A stretch of DNA of 32,875 nucleotides, taken from an uncultured Caryophanales bacterium. GTDB lineage: Bacteria; Bacillota_I; Bacilli_A; RF39; UBA660. The position numbers and the translations under genes are program-made. The stretch is taken from contig CAMNHK010000016.1 of assembly GCA_946539445.1 (NCBI GenBank), forward strand, positions 1 to 32,875, in the 5' to 3' direction. Every line of letters starts with the position of its first letter. The first letter of the stretch is position 1. Below, in pieces: positions 8,327-16,131 of this stretch. The notes beneath the pieces are model-generated. The model saw only the letters and a program-made list of their open reading frames with translations, did not search any database and was not told where the DNA came from.

Positions 8327-8354
8327 ATTATAATGAAAAAAGATATTTCGTCAA
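8327..8354 (-). promoter_or_regulatory. Promoter of the ClpX-like gene
   Basis: TTGACG and TATAAT lie 16 bases apart on the minus strand. The -35 box sits within the loop edge of the terminator of the preceding operon. The ribosome site AAGGAGG follows. Confidence 0.7.
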
Positions 8355-8375
8355 TGTTTTTTGAAATATCTTTTT
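8336..8375 (-). terminator. Terminator of the patatin-metalloprotease operon
   Basis: A 13-bp perfect stem (AAAAAGATATTTC with its complement) has a 13-base loop and is followed by six T on the minus strand. It overlaps the stop codon of the HExxH gene. Confidence 0.85.
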
Positions 8376-9276
8376 AGCGATAATTCACGCTATGATTGAA
8401 TTTATCAACAATTCGGAGAATCTCTGAAGAGAGAGTACGAATCTTTTGAATGGTCATGGATTTAAATATTTTTTGTTCACTATACTTTACTTCTAAATCA
8501 TATACTTCTCGTAGTTTTTGGATTAATTCTTTATACATTCCTTCTTTTCCTACGATATTATCAAACCATTTTTGAATATCATAGACTTCTCCGGATAAGC
8601 GAAGATTCTCTAAGGTTGAAATAAAGGTTCGATTGTTTAATATCTCTTTGCATACATAACTTTGAAGATAGTAGGAATTGGAATTGTAATGATGTTCGGT
8701 TTCACTATTAATAGCATATATCGTATTGGCAACGGAAGAATTTTTTGGATCAAATCCTTTTATTATATTAATGATATCCGAAGTTTGCTTGGTGTTAATG
8801 ATTTCTTCTAAGATATAAGAATCATGTTTCTTGACGAAACTTAAATCCTCTTTTTGATAGGCTCTATACGTTAATCCTGTTCGAAGTAATATGTAATGAG
8901 GCGTTTCTCTAATTTCATTTTGAAAAGAGTTTACGGCATGATTAAATTCATGTACTAAATTATCTAATAAATCTACTAAGGAAATATTTTCATAATTTTG
9001 AATGACCATATATTTCTTGGTAGAGAATGTATCTCCTATTTTTCTAGGAGTGCTGGAATAATAGGCTTTTACCATTTTGTCTTTTTCGTTACTTATAACA
9101 ATTTGAATCTCTTCAAAGGTTTTTAAGATTAGTTTTTCTTTACTCGCTCCATATTTTATAATAAATGCAGGAATCATAATATATAGTAAATGTTGGATAT
9201 TACTATCGTAATGGTACTTTTCACATATTTGATTGATAAATGGTTTTTCTCTTTCCATTACATCATTGGAATTCAT
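8374..9276 (-). CDS. Putative zinc metalloprotease (HExxH), orphan family
   Basis: This 300-residue protein belongs to no family I recognise, but has the zincin signature HEFNH at 109-113, preceded by a hydrophobic helix (LVDLLDNLV) as in true zincins. About 45 residues later comes LEEIINT (156-162), a suitable place for the third, glutamate ligand of a gluzincin-type site. There is no signal peptide; a hydrophobic stretch at 28-41 could be a buried helix. Its ATG is one base from the stop of the patatin-like gene, behind AAAGGCGGG, so the two are translated together. That pairing suggests a joint role, for example in envelope remodelling or in processing the lipase, but nothing in the sequence settles it. 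Confidence 0.72.
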   Translation of the reverse strand: MNSNDVMEREKPFINQICEKYHYDSNIQHLLYIMIPAFIIKYGASKEKLILKTFEEIQIVISNEKDKMVKAYYSSTPRKIGDTFSTKKYMVIQNYENISLVDLLDNLVHEFNHAVNSFQNEIRETPHYILLRTGLTYRAYQKEDLSFVKKHDSYILEEIINTKQTSDIINIIKGFDPKNSSVANTIYAINSETEHHYNSNSYYLQSYVCKEILNNRTFISTLENLRLSGEVYDIQKWFDNIVGKEGMYKELIQKLREVYDLEVKYSEQKIFKSMTIQKIRTLSSEILRIVDKFNHSVNYR

Positions 9277-9277
9277 A

Positions 9278-10126
9278 CTATCCCGCCTTTCTATTTAAAT
9301 AGTTTCTTAATTCTTGTTCTAGGTTTTTAAAATCCTCTCTTCCTAACTCATATTGATCTTTTATGATATAAGGATTTTTTTCTACTCTTTTGATTGGTAT
9401 CTTTTTACTTGGTTGAATGACAAAAATTTTATTATTTTTTTGTAATAATTGAATATCTTTTAAGGTTTGATTATAATTTCTATTTCGATTTTCTAAGGCT
9501 TTTTGAAAATATGGATATTTTTTATAAAGCCAAGAAAAAGATTTGCTCTTTTCTTTTTTTTGATATTCTTTTGGTCTTGTTTGTACCACTATTATTTTAT
9601 CATATCCAAGGGAAATGGCTTTTTGTACCGGAATGGAATCTGCTATTCCGCCATCTAAATATTTTTTCGAATCTATTTCTACTATTTTGGATACTCCTGG
9701 CATGGCAGATCCAGCTCTTAGTACTTCAATTTGTTCCTTGGCATCTTGAATCTCAATATACTCGGCTTTTCCATTTTCTACATTGGTTACGGTACAATAT
9801 AATTTCGTTTTGGATTTTTGATAAGTTTCATAATCAAATGGATCTAGTGTATCTGGAATCTCATAATAAGCAAACTCTTTATTCACTAGATTCCCGGTTC
9901 TTAGAAAGGAATGCATGCTGATATAGCGCTTATCTTTACAATATTTTAAATTATAGCGAAGGGCTCTTCCTGGTTGATTGGATAAATAATTGACGGCAAT
10001 TAAAGATCCCATGGAAACCCCTATAATAGCATCAATTTTAATGTCGGTATTTTGCAGTTCATCTAAGACACCAGCGGTATAAATACCTCTTAGAGCCCCT
10101 CCTTCTAGAACCAAACATGTTTTCAT
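9278..10126 (-). CDS. Patatin-like phospholipase
   Basis: This 282-residue protein shows the patatin catalytic plan: oxyanion-hole loop GGALRG (9-14), nucleophile motif GVSMG (36-40, Ser38) and the aspartate in DGG (158-160). Patatin-like enzymes hydrolyse acyl esters of phospholipids or other lipids with a Ser-Asp dyad. Length and motif spacing match the short bacterial YjjU/RssA-type subfamily. There is no signal peptide, so it is probably cytoplasmic or peripheral at the inner membrane face. The C-terminal 100 residues are basic (KKEKSKSF, KKIPIKRVEK), which would suit membrane contact. It starts behind AGAGGTGAT and is the first gene of a two-gene operon with an HExxH protein. Confidence 0.9.
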   Translation of the reverse strand: MKTCLVLEGGALRGIYTAGVLDELQNTDIKIDAIIGVSMGSLIAVNYLSNQPGRALRYNLKYCKDKRYISMHSFLRTGNLVNKEFAYYEIPDTLDPFDYETYQKSKTKLYCTVTNVENGKAEYIEIQDAKEQIEVLRAGSAMPGVSKIVEIDSKKYLDGGIADSIPVQKAISLGYDKIIVVQTRPKEYQKKEKSKSFSWLYKKYPYFQKALENRNRNYNQTLKDIQLLQKNNKIFVIQPSKKIPIKRVEKNPYIIKDQYELGREDFKNLEQELRNYLNRKAG

Positions 10127-10149
10127 CTTATCACCTCTTTTATTATAAC

Positions 10150-10177
10150 AAAAAATAGAGAAATCTTCTCTATTTTT
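10150..10177 (-). terminator. Intrinsic terminator of folD
   Basis: A 12-bp perfect stem (AAAAATAGAGAA with its complement) and a 3-base centre are followed by six T on the minus strand. It overlaps the folD stop codon. Confidence 0.88.
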
Positions 10178-10997
10178 CTTTTTCTTTTAATTCTATTAAA
10201 TTATCGATTATCATCGCCACGGTCATAGGACCAACTCCTCCTGGAACCGGAGTCATATAAGAGGCTTTTTCTCCTGCTTCTTTGGTGAAGTCTCCGACTA
10301 GTTTTCCATTTACCATATTGATACCAACATCAATTCCTACGAAACCTTTCTTTACCATTTCTTTTTTCACTAATCCAGCTTTTCCAACTGCACTAATTAC
10401 AATATCCGCATGTTTGGTAAATTTTTCTAAATTCTCTGTTTTGGAATGACAAAGAGTTACCGTAGCGTTGCGATTGATTAAGGCATCGGCAAGAGGTCTT
10501 CCAACTATATTACTTCTTCCCATTACCACAACATTCTTTCCTTCTAATGGAATTTTATAATAATCGAATAGTTTTAAGATTCCTTTTACGGTACAAGGTA
10601 TAATCTTTTCTTGATTATCACGAATGCTAAATAAGTTTTCTTCTGAGAAACCATCTACATCTTTTTCCGGAGCAATTAGACGAGCACACTTCGTGAAGTC
10701 AATGTGTTTCGGAGTTGGGCTTTGAAGAATAATTCCTGTAATTTTTTTATCTTTGTTTAAAGCTTTGATTTGATTTTCTAATTCTTCTTGCGTTGTCTCT
10801 TCTGGTAATTTTATTAATTGACTATCAATTCCTACTTCTTGAGTGTATTTTAATTTATTACGAATGTATGTATTTGATGCTTCATTATCTCCTAATTGAA
10901 TAATAGCTAACCCGATTTTTAAATTCTTCTTTTGAATGGTTTCTTTATATTTTTCTAATAATTCTTTTCTTACTTGTGTTCCACTAATTATTTTCAT
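10170..10997 (-). CDS. folD: Methylenetetrahydrofolate dehydrogenase/cyclohydrolase
   Basis: FolD interconverts 5,10-methylene- and 10-formyl-tetrahydrofolate with NADP, supplying one-carbon units for purines and initiator tRNA. The 275-residue length is close to the usual 280-290. The catalytic Tyr-Lys pair is visible as Y44xxxK48 in TYIRNK, the nucleotide-binding loop as VVMGRSNIVGRPLA (about 157-170), and the C-terminal signature as PVPGGVGPMTVAM (about 251-263). All expected residues appear intact. The gene stands alone with its own terminator; the ribosome site is GAGGAGG. Confidence 0.97.
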   Translation of the reverse strand: MKIISGTQVRKELLEKYKETIQKKNLKIGLAIIQLGDNEASNTYIRNKLKYTQEVGIDSQLIKLPEETTQEELENQIKALNKDKKITGIILQSPTPKHIDFTKCARLIAPEKDVDGFSEENLFSIRDNQEKIIPCTVKGILKLFDYYKIPLEGKNVVVMGRSNIVGRPLADALINRNATVTLCHSKTENLEKFTKHADIVISAVGKAGLVKKEMVKKGFVGIDVGINMVNGKLVGDFTKEAGEKASYMTPVPGGVGPMTVAMIIDNLIELKEKEK

Positions 10998-11017
10998 AAA
11001 TCCTCCTCATTTTTTTC

Positions 11018-11046
11018 ATTATACAATAGAATCCAAAAAAAAAGAA
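11018..11046 (-). promoter_or_regulatory. Weak candidate promoter of folD
   Basis: A perfect TATAAT lies 17 bases after TTCTTT on the minus strand. The -35 box is poor and falls in the tail and stem of the preceding terminator. Confidence 0.4.
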
Positions 11047-11062
11047 TTATTTTGTATAATTC
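11035..11062 (-). terminator. Terminator of the orphan lipoprotein gene
   Basis: The stem GAATTAT/ATAATTC has a 5-base loop and is followed by nine T on the minus strand. It overlaps the end of the coding region. Confidence 0.8.
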
Positions 11063-11904
11063 TCTTTTATATATTTTGCATCGTATTGAGCTTCTATATT
11101 TCCGTTCTTTACGTTTGCTCCAGCTGCCATGGTTGTTTTGGCAAAATTAATGGCTTTTCGGTAAGTTGCGAACTCGGTTTTATCCGTTAAAGTAGCACTT
11201 TGCACTTCATAAATATAATTTAGGGTATTCCATATTTCATGAGCTTTTACCGGAACTTTATAACTCTTCTCTCCTACTTGTAGATAATACGCTTCTGGCC
11301 CGTTGGATGTTCCTCTCATGAGTGCGGGAATTTTAATCGTGGCATATTCTTCAGGTGGAATTCCTAATTCTGATGCAACAGAGGATTTTACACTGGCCAT
11401 CATTAAATTTAGGCAAATGTTTTTTCCGTTTGCTTGAATCCAGTTATTACAGTATTCTTTTACATGAGCTAATTTTTTTATCGTCGTTAATCTTTCTTCT
11501 TCCTCTTTTAGAGTTTTTCCACGAGAAGTCGCAATTTCTTTTAATAGAAGAACGTCTTCTAAAGATATTCCTTCTACTGAATGATATTCTTCTTCCGATA
11601 ATGGTCTTAAGTCTTTTACTTCTTCCATGTCTATGAATTTTAATTCTTCTACCATAGTCATATATTCTTCTAATTGATGAATGGCTTCTAAATACGATTT
11701 CTCTTGATACATCAAAGAATTATTTTCTAACAATTCATCCATTAATGTTACTTCTTTTACTTCTTCGATTGATAATAAGTCTGTTAAAGATACTTCTTGC
11801 ATTTTTACTTTTCCTTGGCATCCTGCCATCGTTAGGGAAATACTTCCGGCTAAAAGAACCGGAATAAGTTTTTCTTTTATTATTTTTAGGTTTTTGATTG
11901 ACAT
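11047..11904 (-). CDS. Orphan lipoprotein, 285 residues
   Basis: The N-terminus is a lipoprotein signal: basic start (KNLKIIKEK), hydrophobic core, and lipobox TMAGC with Cys29, so the mature protein should be lipid-anchored on the outer face of the membrane. I do not recognise the rest. Residues about 35-150 are acidic and helical (many ELLE, EEVK and LEDVL stretches). The C-terminal half is more globular, with an Ala/Ser-rich helix and a YYLQVGEKSYKVPVKAHEIW segment that looks like beta strands. The ATG of MSIKNL follows GGGGGT; another ATG seven codons upstream has no ribosome site. It is monocistronic, with the best promoter in the window. Confidence 0.8.
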   Translation of the reverse strand: MSIKNLKIIKEKLIPVLLAGSISLTMAGCQGKVKMQEVSLTDLLSIEEVKEVTLMDELLENNSLMYQEKSYLEAIHQLEEYMTMVEELKFIDMEEVKDLRPLSEEEYHSVEGISLEDVLLLKEIATSRGKTLKEEEERLTTIKKLAHVKEYCNNWIQANGKNICLNLMMASVKSSVASELGIPPEEYATIKIPALMRGTSNGPEAYYLQVGEKSYKVPVKAHEIWNTLNYIYEVQSATLTDKTEFATYRKAINFAKTTMAAGANVKNGNIEAQYDAKYIKENYTK

Positions 11905-11934
11905 TTTATGACCCCCTACATCCAATGTGTATAG

Positions 11935-11963
11935 ATTTTATCACATTTTACACTTTTTGTCAA
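11935..11963 (-). promoter_or_regulatory. Consensus promoter of the orphan lipoprotein gene
   Basis: TTGACA and TAAAAT are separated by exactly 17 bases on the minus strand. A second TTGACA occurs 17 bases further upstream (11975-11980). Confidence 0.85.
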
Positions 11964-12005
11964 TTTTTGGTCACTGTCAATTAACAATTTTTAGAGTTCA
12001 TTTCA

Positions 12006-12034
12006 TTGTAATAAAAAGGAAACTGTGATACGAT
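12006..12034 (+). promoter_or_regulatory. Candidate promoter of the surface protein gene
   Basis: TTGTAA and TACGAT are 17 bases apart, with the start codon 29 bases on. Both boxes deviate from consensus. Confidence 0.45.
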
Positions 12035-12063
12035 TTTCTATATAGTAGAAAGAGTGTGATTGA

Positions 12064-13365
12064 ATGAGAAAAAAATTTATTTTATTATTTTTGATTGGAA
12101 TAGGATTTCTTCCTTTCCATGTTCTTGCAGCAGAAGATTGTGCGGCTTTTAAAACGGCCAATAATAATGGAAAGATAAAAATTAGTGCTATCTCTCCTAA
12201 TCAGATTGAGTCCGTTACGGAAGAAACGGATGAGCTTCATATTACCAAAGATGAATACCTTACTCGTATGGATGATGAGTTTATCTCCCTTGGAAAGATT
12301 ATTGATTATGCGGATTTCCCCACTTTATTTAATAGTGATTATTCGAAATTTGATTTATATATTAAAGATGGTAAATTAACTACTAATACTACTCAGGACG
12401 AAGAAACCCACGCTTATGTACACGAAGGGGAAAAATGTACTTTTGATGTAGAATGGGAAACCTATGATTCTGAAAAAGGAAAAAAAGTATTAGAGTTTAT
12501 TCGTAGTATACCGGATGCTCTATATATGGATACTTTACTTATAAAACATCAAAAAGAAGATGTTACTGCCACAAATGATGATGAAAATCCTATTGAATCT
12601 TTCCCTAACGTAAAACAAAAATTAACCGATCCTATTACTTATAAACAATATTGGGGGCGTGCTTATTGTTCCGCTATTGCCTATCGTCCTGATGATGGCA
12701 AACCAGATTATGGTGACGATAATTCTACTCTACCAGCAGCTGGAGTTGGTCCATTTGACTATCAGTTTTTACCTCATTCCAATATTTGTGATGATATTCC
12801 TTATTTATATGTATTCTATGATGATGTGCTTTATTACTTCGCTCCTAACTCTAAGTTTTATTCTTATCCAGTATTCTATATACCGGAATTTACAAAGAAT
12901 GATACAACTAGTTATTTAGAGGCTGCTCGTGATAGAATTTCTGCTATATTTGGTTCTGCTGGAGTTACTTATATGGCTGAGACTGATTCCAATAAAATTA
13001 CTTATATAAAATCTATGATTCAATATGGAATGGATAAAGGATATATTAATAAAACACTTAATTCTAGCTTTGAACCAATCTATGCAACCGTTACTACTAG
13101 TTTAGGTACAGATGGTAAATCGAGTGTTCCTATTCAAGTTTTACTAGCCAAAGCCAAAGAAGAACAAGTACTTGCAAATACCAACGAAGAATATCGTAAG
13201 TTATATGCTCAAAAGAAAGCACAAGCTGAAAGCATTACAGGTGTTCCTGATACGGCTGCTTTCTCTGCTAAAGCAATTCTCATATTTGGTATTATTGTTC
13301 TTACCGCTGGTTTATCCATTGTAGTAGTATATATCTATAAAGATAAGTTATTTACACAAGCATAA
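12064..13365 (+). CDS. Surface protein with C-terminal VPDTA-TM-basic tail
   Basis: This 433-residue protein has a signal peptide (about 1-22, cleavage after VLA), a long outer domain, and a C-terminal helix at about 405-424 followed by YKDK. Just before the helix is VPDTA (394-398). The order short P-x-T motif, hydrophobic helix, basic tail is that of a cell-wall sorting signal; VPDTA is close to LPNTA, the target of class D sortases. No sortase is in the window, so plain membrane anchoring remains possible. The outer domain has five cysteines and several Y-rich segments (YLYVFYDDVLYYF), and resembles nothing I know. The ribosome site is weak (AGAAAGAG). It is monocistronic. Confidence 0.78.
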   Translation: MRKKFILLFLIGIGFLPFHVLAAEDCAAFKTANNNGKIKISAISPNQIESVTEETDELHITKDEYLTRMDDEFISLGKIIDYADFPTLFNSDYSKFDLYIKDGKLTTNTTQDEETHAYVHEGEKCTFDVEWETYDSEKGKKVLEFIRSIPDALYMDTLLIKHQKEDVTATNDDENPIESFPNVKQKLTDPITYKQYWGRAYCSAIAYRPDDGKPDYGDDNSTLPAAGVGPFDYQFLPHSNICDDIPYLYVFYDDVLYYFAPNSKFYSYPVFYIPEFTKNDTTSYLEAARDRISAIFGSAGVTYMAETDSNKITYIKSMIQYGMDKGYINKTLNSSFEPIYATVTTSLGTDGKSSVPIQVLLAKAKEEQVLANTNEEYRKLYAQKKAQAESITGVPDTAAFSAKAILIFGIIVLTAGLSIVVVYIYKDKLFTQA

Positions 13366-13392
13366 AAAAACGACTGATGAGTCGTTTTTTTT
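13364..13392. terminator. Bidirectional terminator between convergent genes
   Basis: A-tract, ACGACT, a GATG loop, AGTCGT and a T-tract of eight. It overlaps both convergent stop codons and should work in both directions. Confidence 0.9.
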
Positions 13393-15421
13393 ATTCATAA
13401 ATTCCGTGTTTGATTTCTAGTTTCTTTACTTTCTTTTTATCTTTTCCAGCTTCATCCCATATATCATCTGGTCCATAAACAATTTCTTCTGGTTCTAGAT
13501 ATTGAATATTTCCTTTATCATCCGAATAAACTTTTAAGAAATATCCACCCATATTATTAATCAATCCTTGTTTCTGTTGGAATTGTGTTTTCCCACATAA
13601 GGCTGGAACTTGGATACATTGGACATTTCGATATACAAAAGCATAACTCTTATGATAATGACCAATTAATAATACTTTTGGTTTATTATGAGATTCTAAT
13701 ATTTCAATTCTCTTTTGTGGCTTATAAGAGGTAGATTGAGCCGATCCTCCTCCTGGATGATCTAGGACATATCTTACTTTGTCGATAACGATTTCTCCAC
13801 TATCTTGTCCTAAAAAGTGCATATCTGGACGACATCTATCTAACCAGAAGTCTACCGTTGCTTGTCCATTTTTATAATGGGTTTCATCATGACTTCCCAA
13901 AATATAATATGTATCTATACCATCAATTTTTGGATACATATCTACTACATATCCTACTTGTTCATCAAATCCATGTAAGAACTGTAATCTTGGATTTTCT
14001 TGACGATTTGGATAATTTCCATCGGTCATGTCTCCTACATGTAATACGGTTTGAATTCCTCGATTATAAGCTTCTTGATATAATTCATTTACTAAATGCA
14101 ATTGATTATGATTATTACCAAAGTGAGTATCGGAAACTACCAATATTTCATTTTCTTTTAATTGATCCATGCCTGGTTTACTTAGGGAAACTTTTTTCAA
14201 TGAATTCTTTTTGAAAACCATTTCGTTTCCATCCATTACCACTTCTATATTCTTATTGCAGTGTTCCCAGATTAATAATAATCCTTGTAGTTCTTTATAA
14301 CTAATATGGAACTTTTGCATAAATGTATCGATCGACATACCATTACGAACATACTTTAATAGTTTTAAGGCTGTTTGGACACTAGCATTACTTAAATCTG
14401 GAAGTTTTTTACTATTTGGTGGTATGATGCTTGGTCCTTTATAGTCTTCTTTATTCGTTATATAGTAAGGAGAATCGATTGCTGTTACGGTATCTAGTTT
14501 TCCATTATCTTTTAGTTTTACAGTTACATACCAAGCTCCAATGGTATTGGCATAACGCTTGGTTTTCATTTCTTTATCGGTAGCACAAACACTTGGAATG
14601 GAAATACATTTTACATCTCGATAATTGTATTTTTCCATTTGTAGAAGTCCACCATATAATAAGATATCTGGCTTATCTTCACTACGATAAGCATCAATTG
14701 TTTGTTGCGTTCTATAAGAAGCTGTATACGTTTTACTTAATTTAGAACTCATGATTTGCATTTTTACTCGATCTAGATTAATATCACAGGCATCTTCTCC
14801 TAAATAAATCATATCGGGTCTAGCTTCGGCAATTCTTTTTCCAATATTAATACTATTTTGAGAAAGATGTTTATCATCTAATTTTCCGGAAATGAAGTAT
14901 GTTTTTATTCCTTCGTATTTTGGATAATTAGCAACGATGTAATCAATTTGAGCTTGGGTATCATCAATAAAATTGGATTCTGTATCTGTCATTGGTTTTA
15001 AACCAGCTGAGATATTTCCACATACTATAACATTATGAATTCCCATCTCTTGGGCTTTTCGATAAATATCATGTAAAATTGATAGTTGTTGCGATTTAGA
15101 TCCAAGTCGAGTGTCGGCAATGGCGACAAACTTGAATTCATTGTTCTCATCGGTTTCCATTTTAAATTGTCCAATATCTTTGGTAATTGGATCTCCTTGA
15201 TTTAGTAAATGAAATCCATCGTCATATTCCTTTACAATGATATTAACACCACTATCAATTAAGTCATGAACTAAGCCTAATATTTCAAATTGACTTAACT
15301 CTAAGGCAGAAGACACTTGTTGAATATTTTTTTCTTTTTTAATAAAGTCTAGTAATTTATCGATTGTTTCTTTTGAATATTCTGTTTGTTTTGTATCTTC
15401 TTCACTTTCTATTCTTTCCAT
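13391..15421 (-). CDS. Tandem winged-helix/metallophosphoesterase with a dead first copy
   Basis: This 676-residue protein is an internal duplication: helical DNA-binding-like segment (about 15-75), phosphoesterase (95-320), a second segment (345-405), a second phosphoesterase (425-650). The second copy has the full calcineurin-like metal set: DTH (431-433), GD (463-464), GSHDE (509-513), HPGGG (555-559) and GHYH (587-590). The first copy keeps the frame but has DTR, GN, GKLDD and GGL at the matching places, so it should not bind two metals. Copies align through phrases such as YKPQKRIEI/YRTQQTIDA and KPKVLLIGHYH/KPDILLYGGLL. The start is the ATG of MERIES, behind GGGAGG; a GTG four codons earlier lies inside the ribosome site. 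I infer a hydrolase with a regulatory pseudo-domain, perhaps acting on nucleic acid; the substrate is unknown. Confidence 0.85.
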   Translation of the reverse strand: MERIESEEDTKQTEYSKETIDKLLDFIKKEKNIQQVSSALELSQFEILGLVHDLIDSGVNIIVKEYDDGFHLLNQGDPITKDIGQFKMETDENNEFKFVAIADTRLGSKSQQLSILHDIYRKAQEMGIHNVIVCGNISAGLKPMTDTESNFIDDTQAQIDYIVANYPKYEGIKTYFISGKLDDKHLSQNSINIGKRIAEARPDMIYLGEDACDINLDRVKMQIMSSKLSKTYTASYRTQQTIDAYRSEDKPDILLYGGLLQMEKYNYRDVKCISIPSVCATDKEMKTKRYANTIGAWYVTVKLKDNGKLDTVTAIDSPYYITNKEDYKGPSIIPPNSKKLPDLSNASVQTALKLLKYVRNGMSIDTFMQKFHISYKELQGLLLIWEHCNKNIEVVMDGNEMVFKKNSLKKVSLSKPGMDQLKENEILVVSDTHFGNNHNQLHLVNELYQEAYNRGIQTVLHVGDMTDGNYPNRQENPRLQFLHGFDEQVGYVVDMYPKIDGIDTYYILGSHDETHYKNGQATVDFWLDRCRPDMHFLGQDSGEIVIDKVRYVLDHPGGGSAQSTSYKPQKRIEILESHNKPKVLLIGHYHKSYAFVYRNVQCIQVPALCGKTQFQQKQGLINNMGGYFLKVYSDDKGNIQYLEPEEIVYGPDDIWDEAGKDKKKVKKLEIKHGIYE

Positions 15422-15433
15422 ATTTCCTCCCAC

Positions 15434-15463
15434 AAAAAAAACGGCACTGATAGCGTCGTTTTT
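15434..15463 (-). terminator. Terminator in the leader of the tandem phosphoesterase gene
   Basis: On the minus strand AAAACG, a 2-base bulge, GC, a 7-base loop, GCCGTTTT and a run of eight T in total. It ends about 12 bases before the start codon. It lies downstream of a candidate promoter (-10 TATAAT at 15522-15527), so it may be an attenuator, though it could also simply end the HAD transcript. Confidence 0.75.
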
Positions 15464-15503
15464 AAAAATATTGACTAAGTTGTTTTATTTTGATATCTCT
15501 CAT
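15462..15503 (-). CDS. Candidate 13-codon leader peptide
   Basis: The short frame MRDIKIKQLSQYF begins eight bases after AGGT. Its TAA stop touches the first bases of the terminator stem, so a ribosome finishing this frame would cover the 5' side of the hairpin and allow read-through into the phosphoesterase gene. This is the layout of translation-coupled attenuators. A 42-base frame can occur by chance, and its ribosome site is only moderate. Confidence 0.35.
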   Translation of the reverse strand: MRDIKIKQLSQYF

Positions 15504-15521
15504 ATCATCAACCTACTCTCT

Positions 15522-15527
15522 ATTATA
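15522..15527 (-). promoter_or_regulatory. -10 box upstream of the phosphoesterase leader
   Basis: TATAAT on the minus strand, about 100 bases before the start codon. No convincing -35 box is visible at 16-18 bases. Confidence 0.4.
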
Positions 15528-15559
15528 CATTTTATCATTCTATTTTTGATTTTAAAATA

Positions 15560-16054
15560 CTATTTTAATAATTCGTACAGAGATTTTACATTTCTTTTTT
15601 CAGTTGATTTTTCATATTCATTGAAAAGGATTGATTTTCCACCATTTTGTTCCCACTCCTCATAATTGTCTTCATGATCGTCTAATAAGATAATTTTACG
15701 TTTTGGAATGTAAACTTGGCTTTTCTTTTGATTCAATAATGTATAGTATATTGGTACTTGTATTCCAACTTCTCTTAGAAGAATGGCTTTTTCTTTTCCT
15801 TCTTCGAAAGAATGAATTCTAGTAATAATTCCTCTAAGAATTTTTAGTTTTTGTAATTCGGTAAAGGTTTCGATGGCTCCTGGAATAAAGTCACATTCCC
15901 GAATAAATTCTTTCCAGTTTATTCCATTCAAAAACTCGGTCCATTTATCCGAATCTTTTTCTCCCTTCATGGCTTCTTCAAAGTGTTTTTGCGAATCCAG
16001 AATTACTCCATCAAAATCGGTTAACAGGATATCTCCTTTTTGAAAATACTTCAT
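15560..16054 (-). CDS. HAD-superfamily hydrolase
   Basis: This 164-residue protein has the HAD nucleophile motif DFDGV (D13, D15), a Thr in GIITR (about 78) at the motif II position, and the acidic motif IV as DDHEDN (125-130), preceded by a beta strand (KIILL). This is enough for a Mg-dependent phosphatase of the HAD type. The short helical cap (about 20-60) suggests a small subclass I enzyme; the substrate cannot be told. It starts behind GGGGGAATTGGT, downstream of the apt terminator, so it is probably a separate unit; a TATGAT box lies between them. A housekeeping nucleotidase role is possible given the neighbouring apt, but unproven. Confidence 0.82.
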   Translation of the reverse strand: MKYFQKGDILLTDFDGVILDSQKHFEEAMKGEKDSDKWTEFLNGINWKEFIRECDFIPGAIETFTELQKLKILRGIITRIHSFEEGKEKAILLREVGIQVPIYYTLLNQKKSQVYIPKRKIILLDDHEDNYEEWEQNGGKSILFNEYEKSTEKRNVKSLYELLK

Positions 16055-16095
16055 ACCAATTCCCCCACTACATTCATTCTATCATATTCTTTTTT

Positions 16096-16131
16096 GAAAA
16101 AAAATAAGAAATATAAATCTTATATTTCTTA
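16096..16131 (-). terminator. Intrinsic terminator of apt
   Basis: The perfect 11-bp stem AAGAAATATAA with its complement has a 3-base centre and is followed by a T tract on the minus strand. It overlaps the apt stop codon. Confidence 0.82.

Noticed and set aside
9511..9921. 136-codon frame opposite the patatin-like gene
   Set aside because: Shadow of a gene with intact catalytic motifs; no promoter or family match.
15471..15665. 64-codon plus-strand frame after the HAD gene
   Set aside because: Runs antisense into the HAD coding region with no ribosome site; composition only reflects AT richness.
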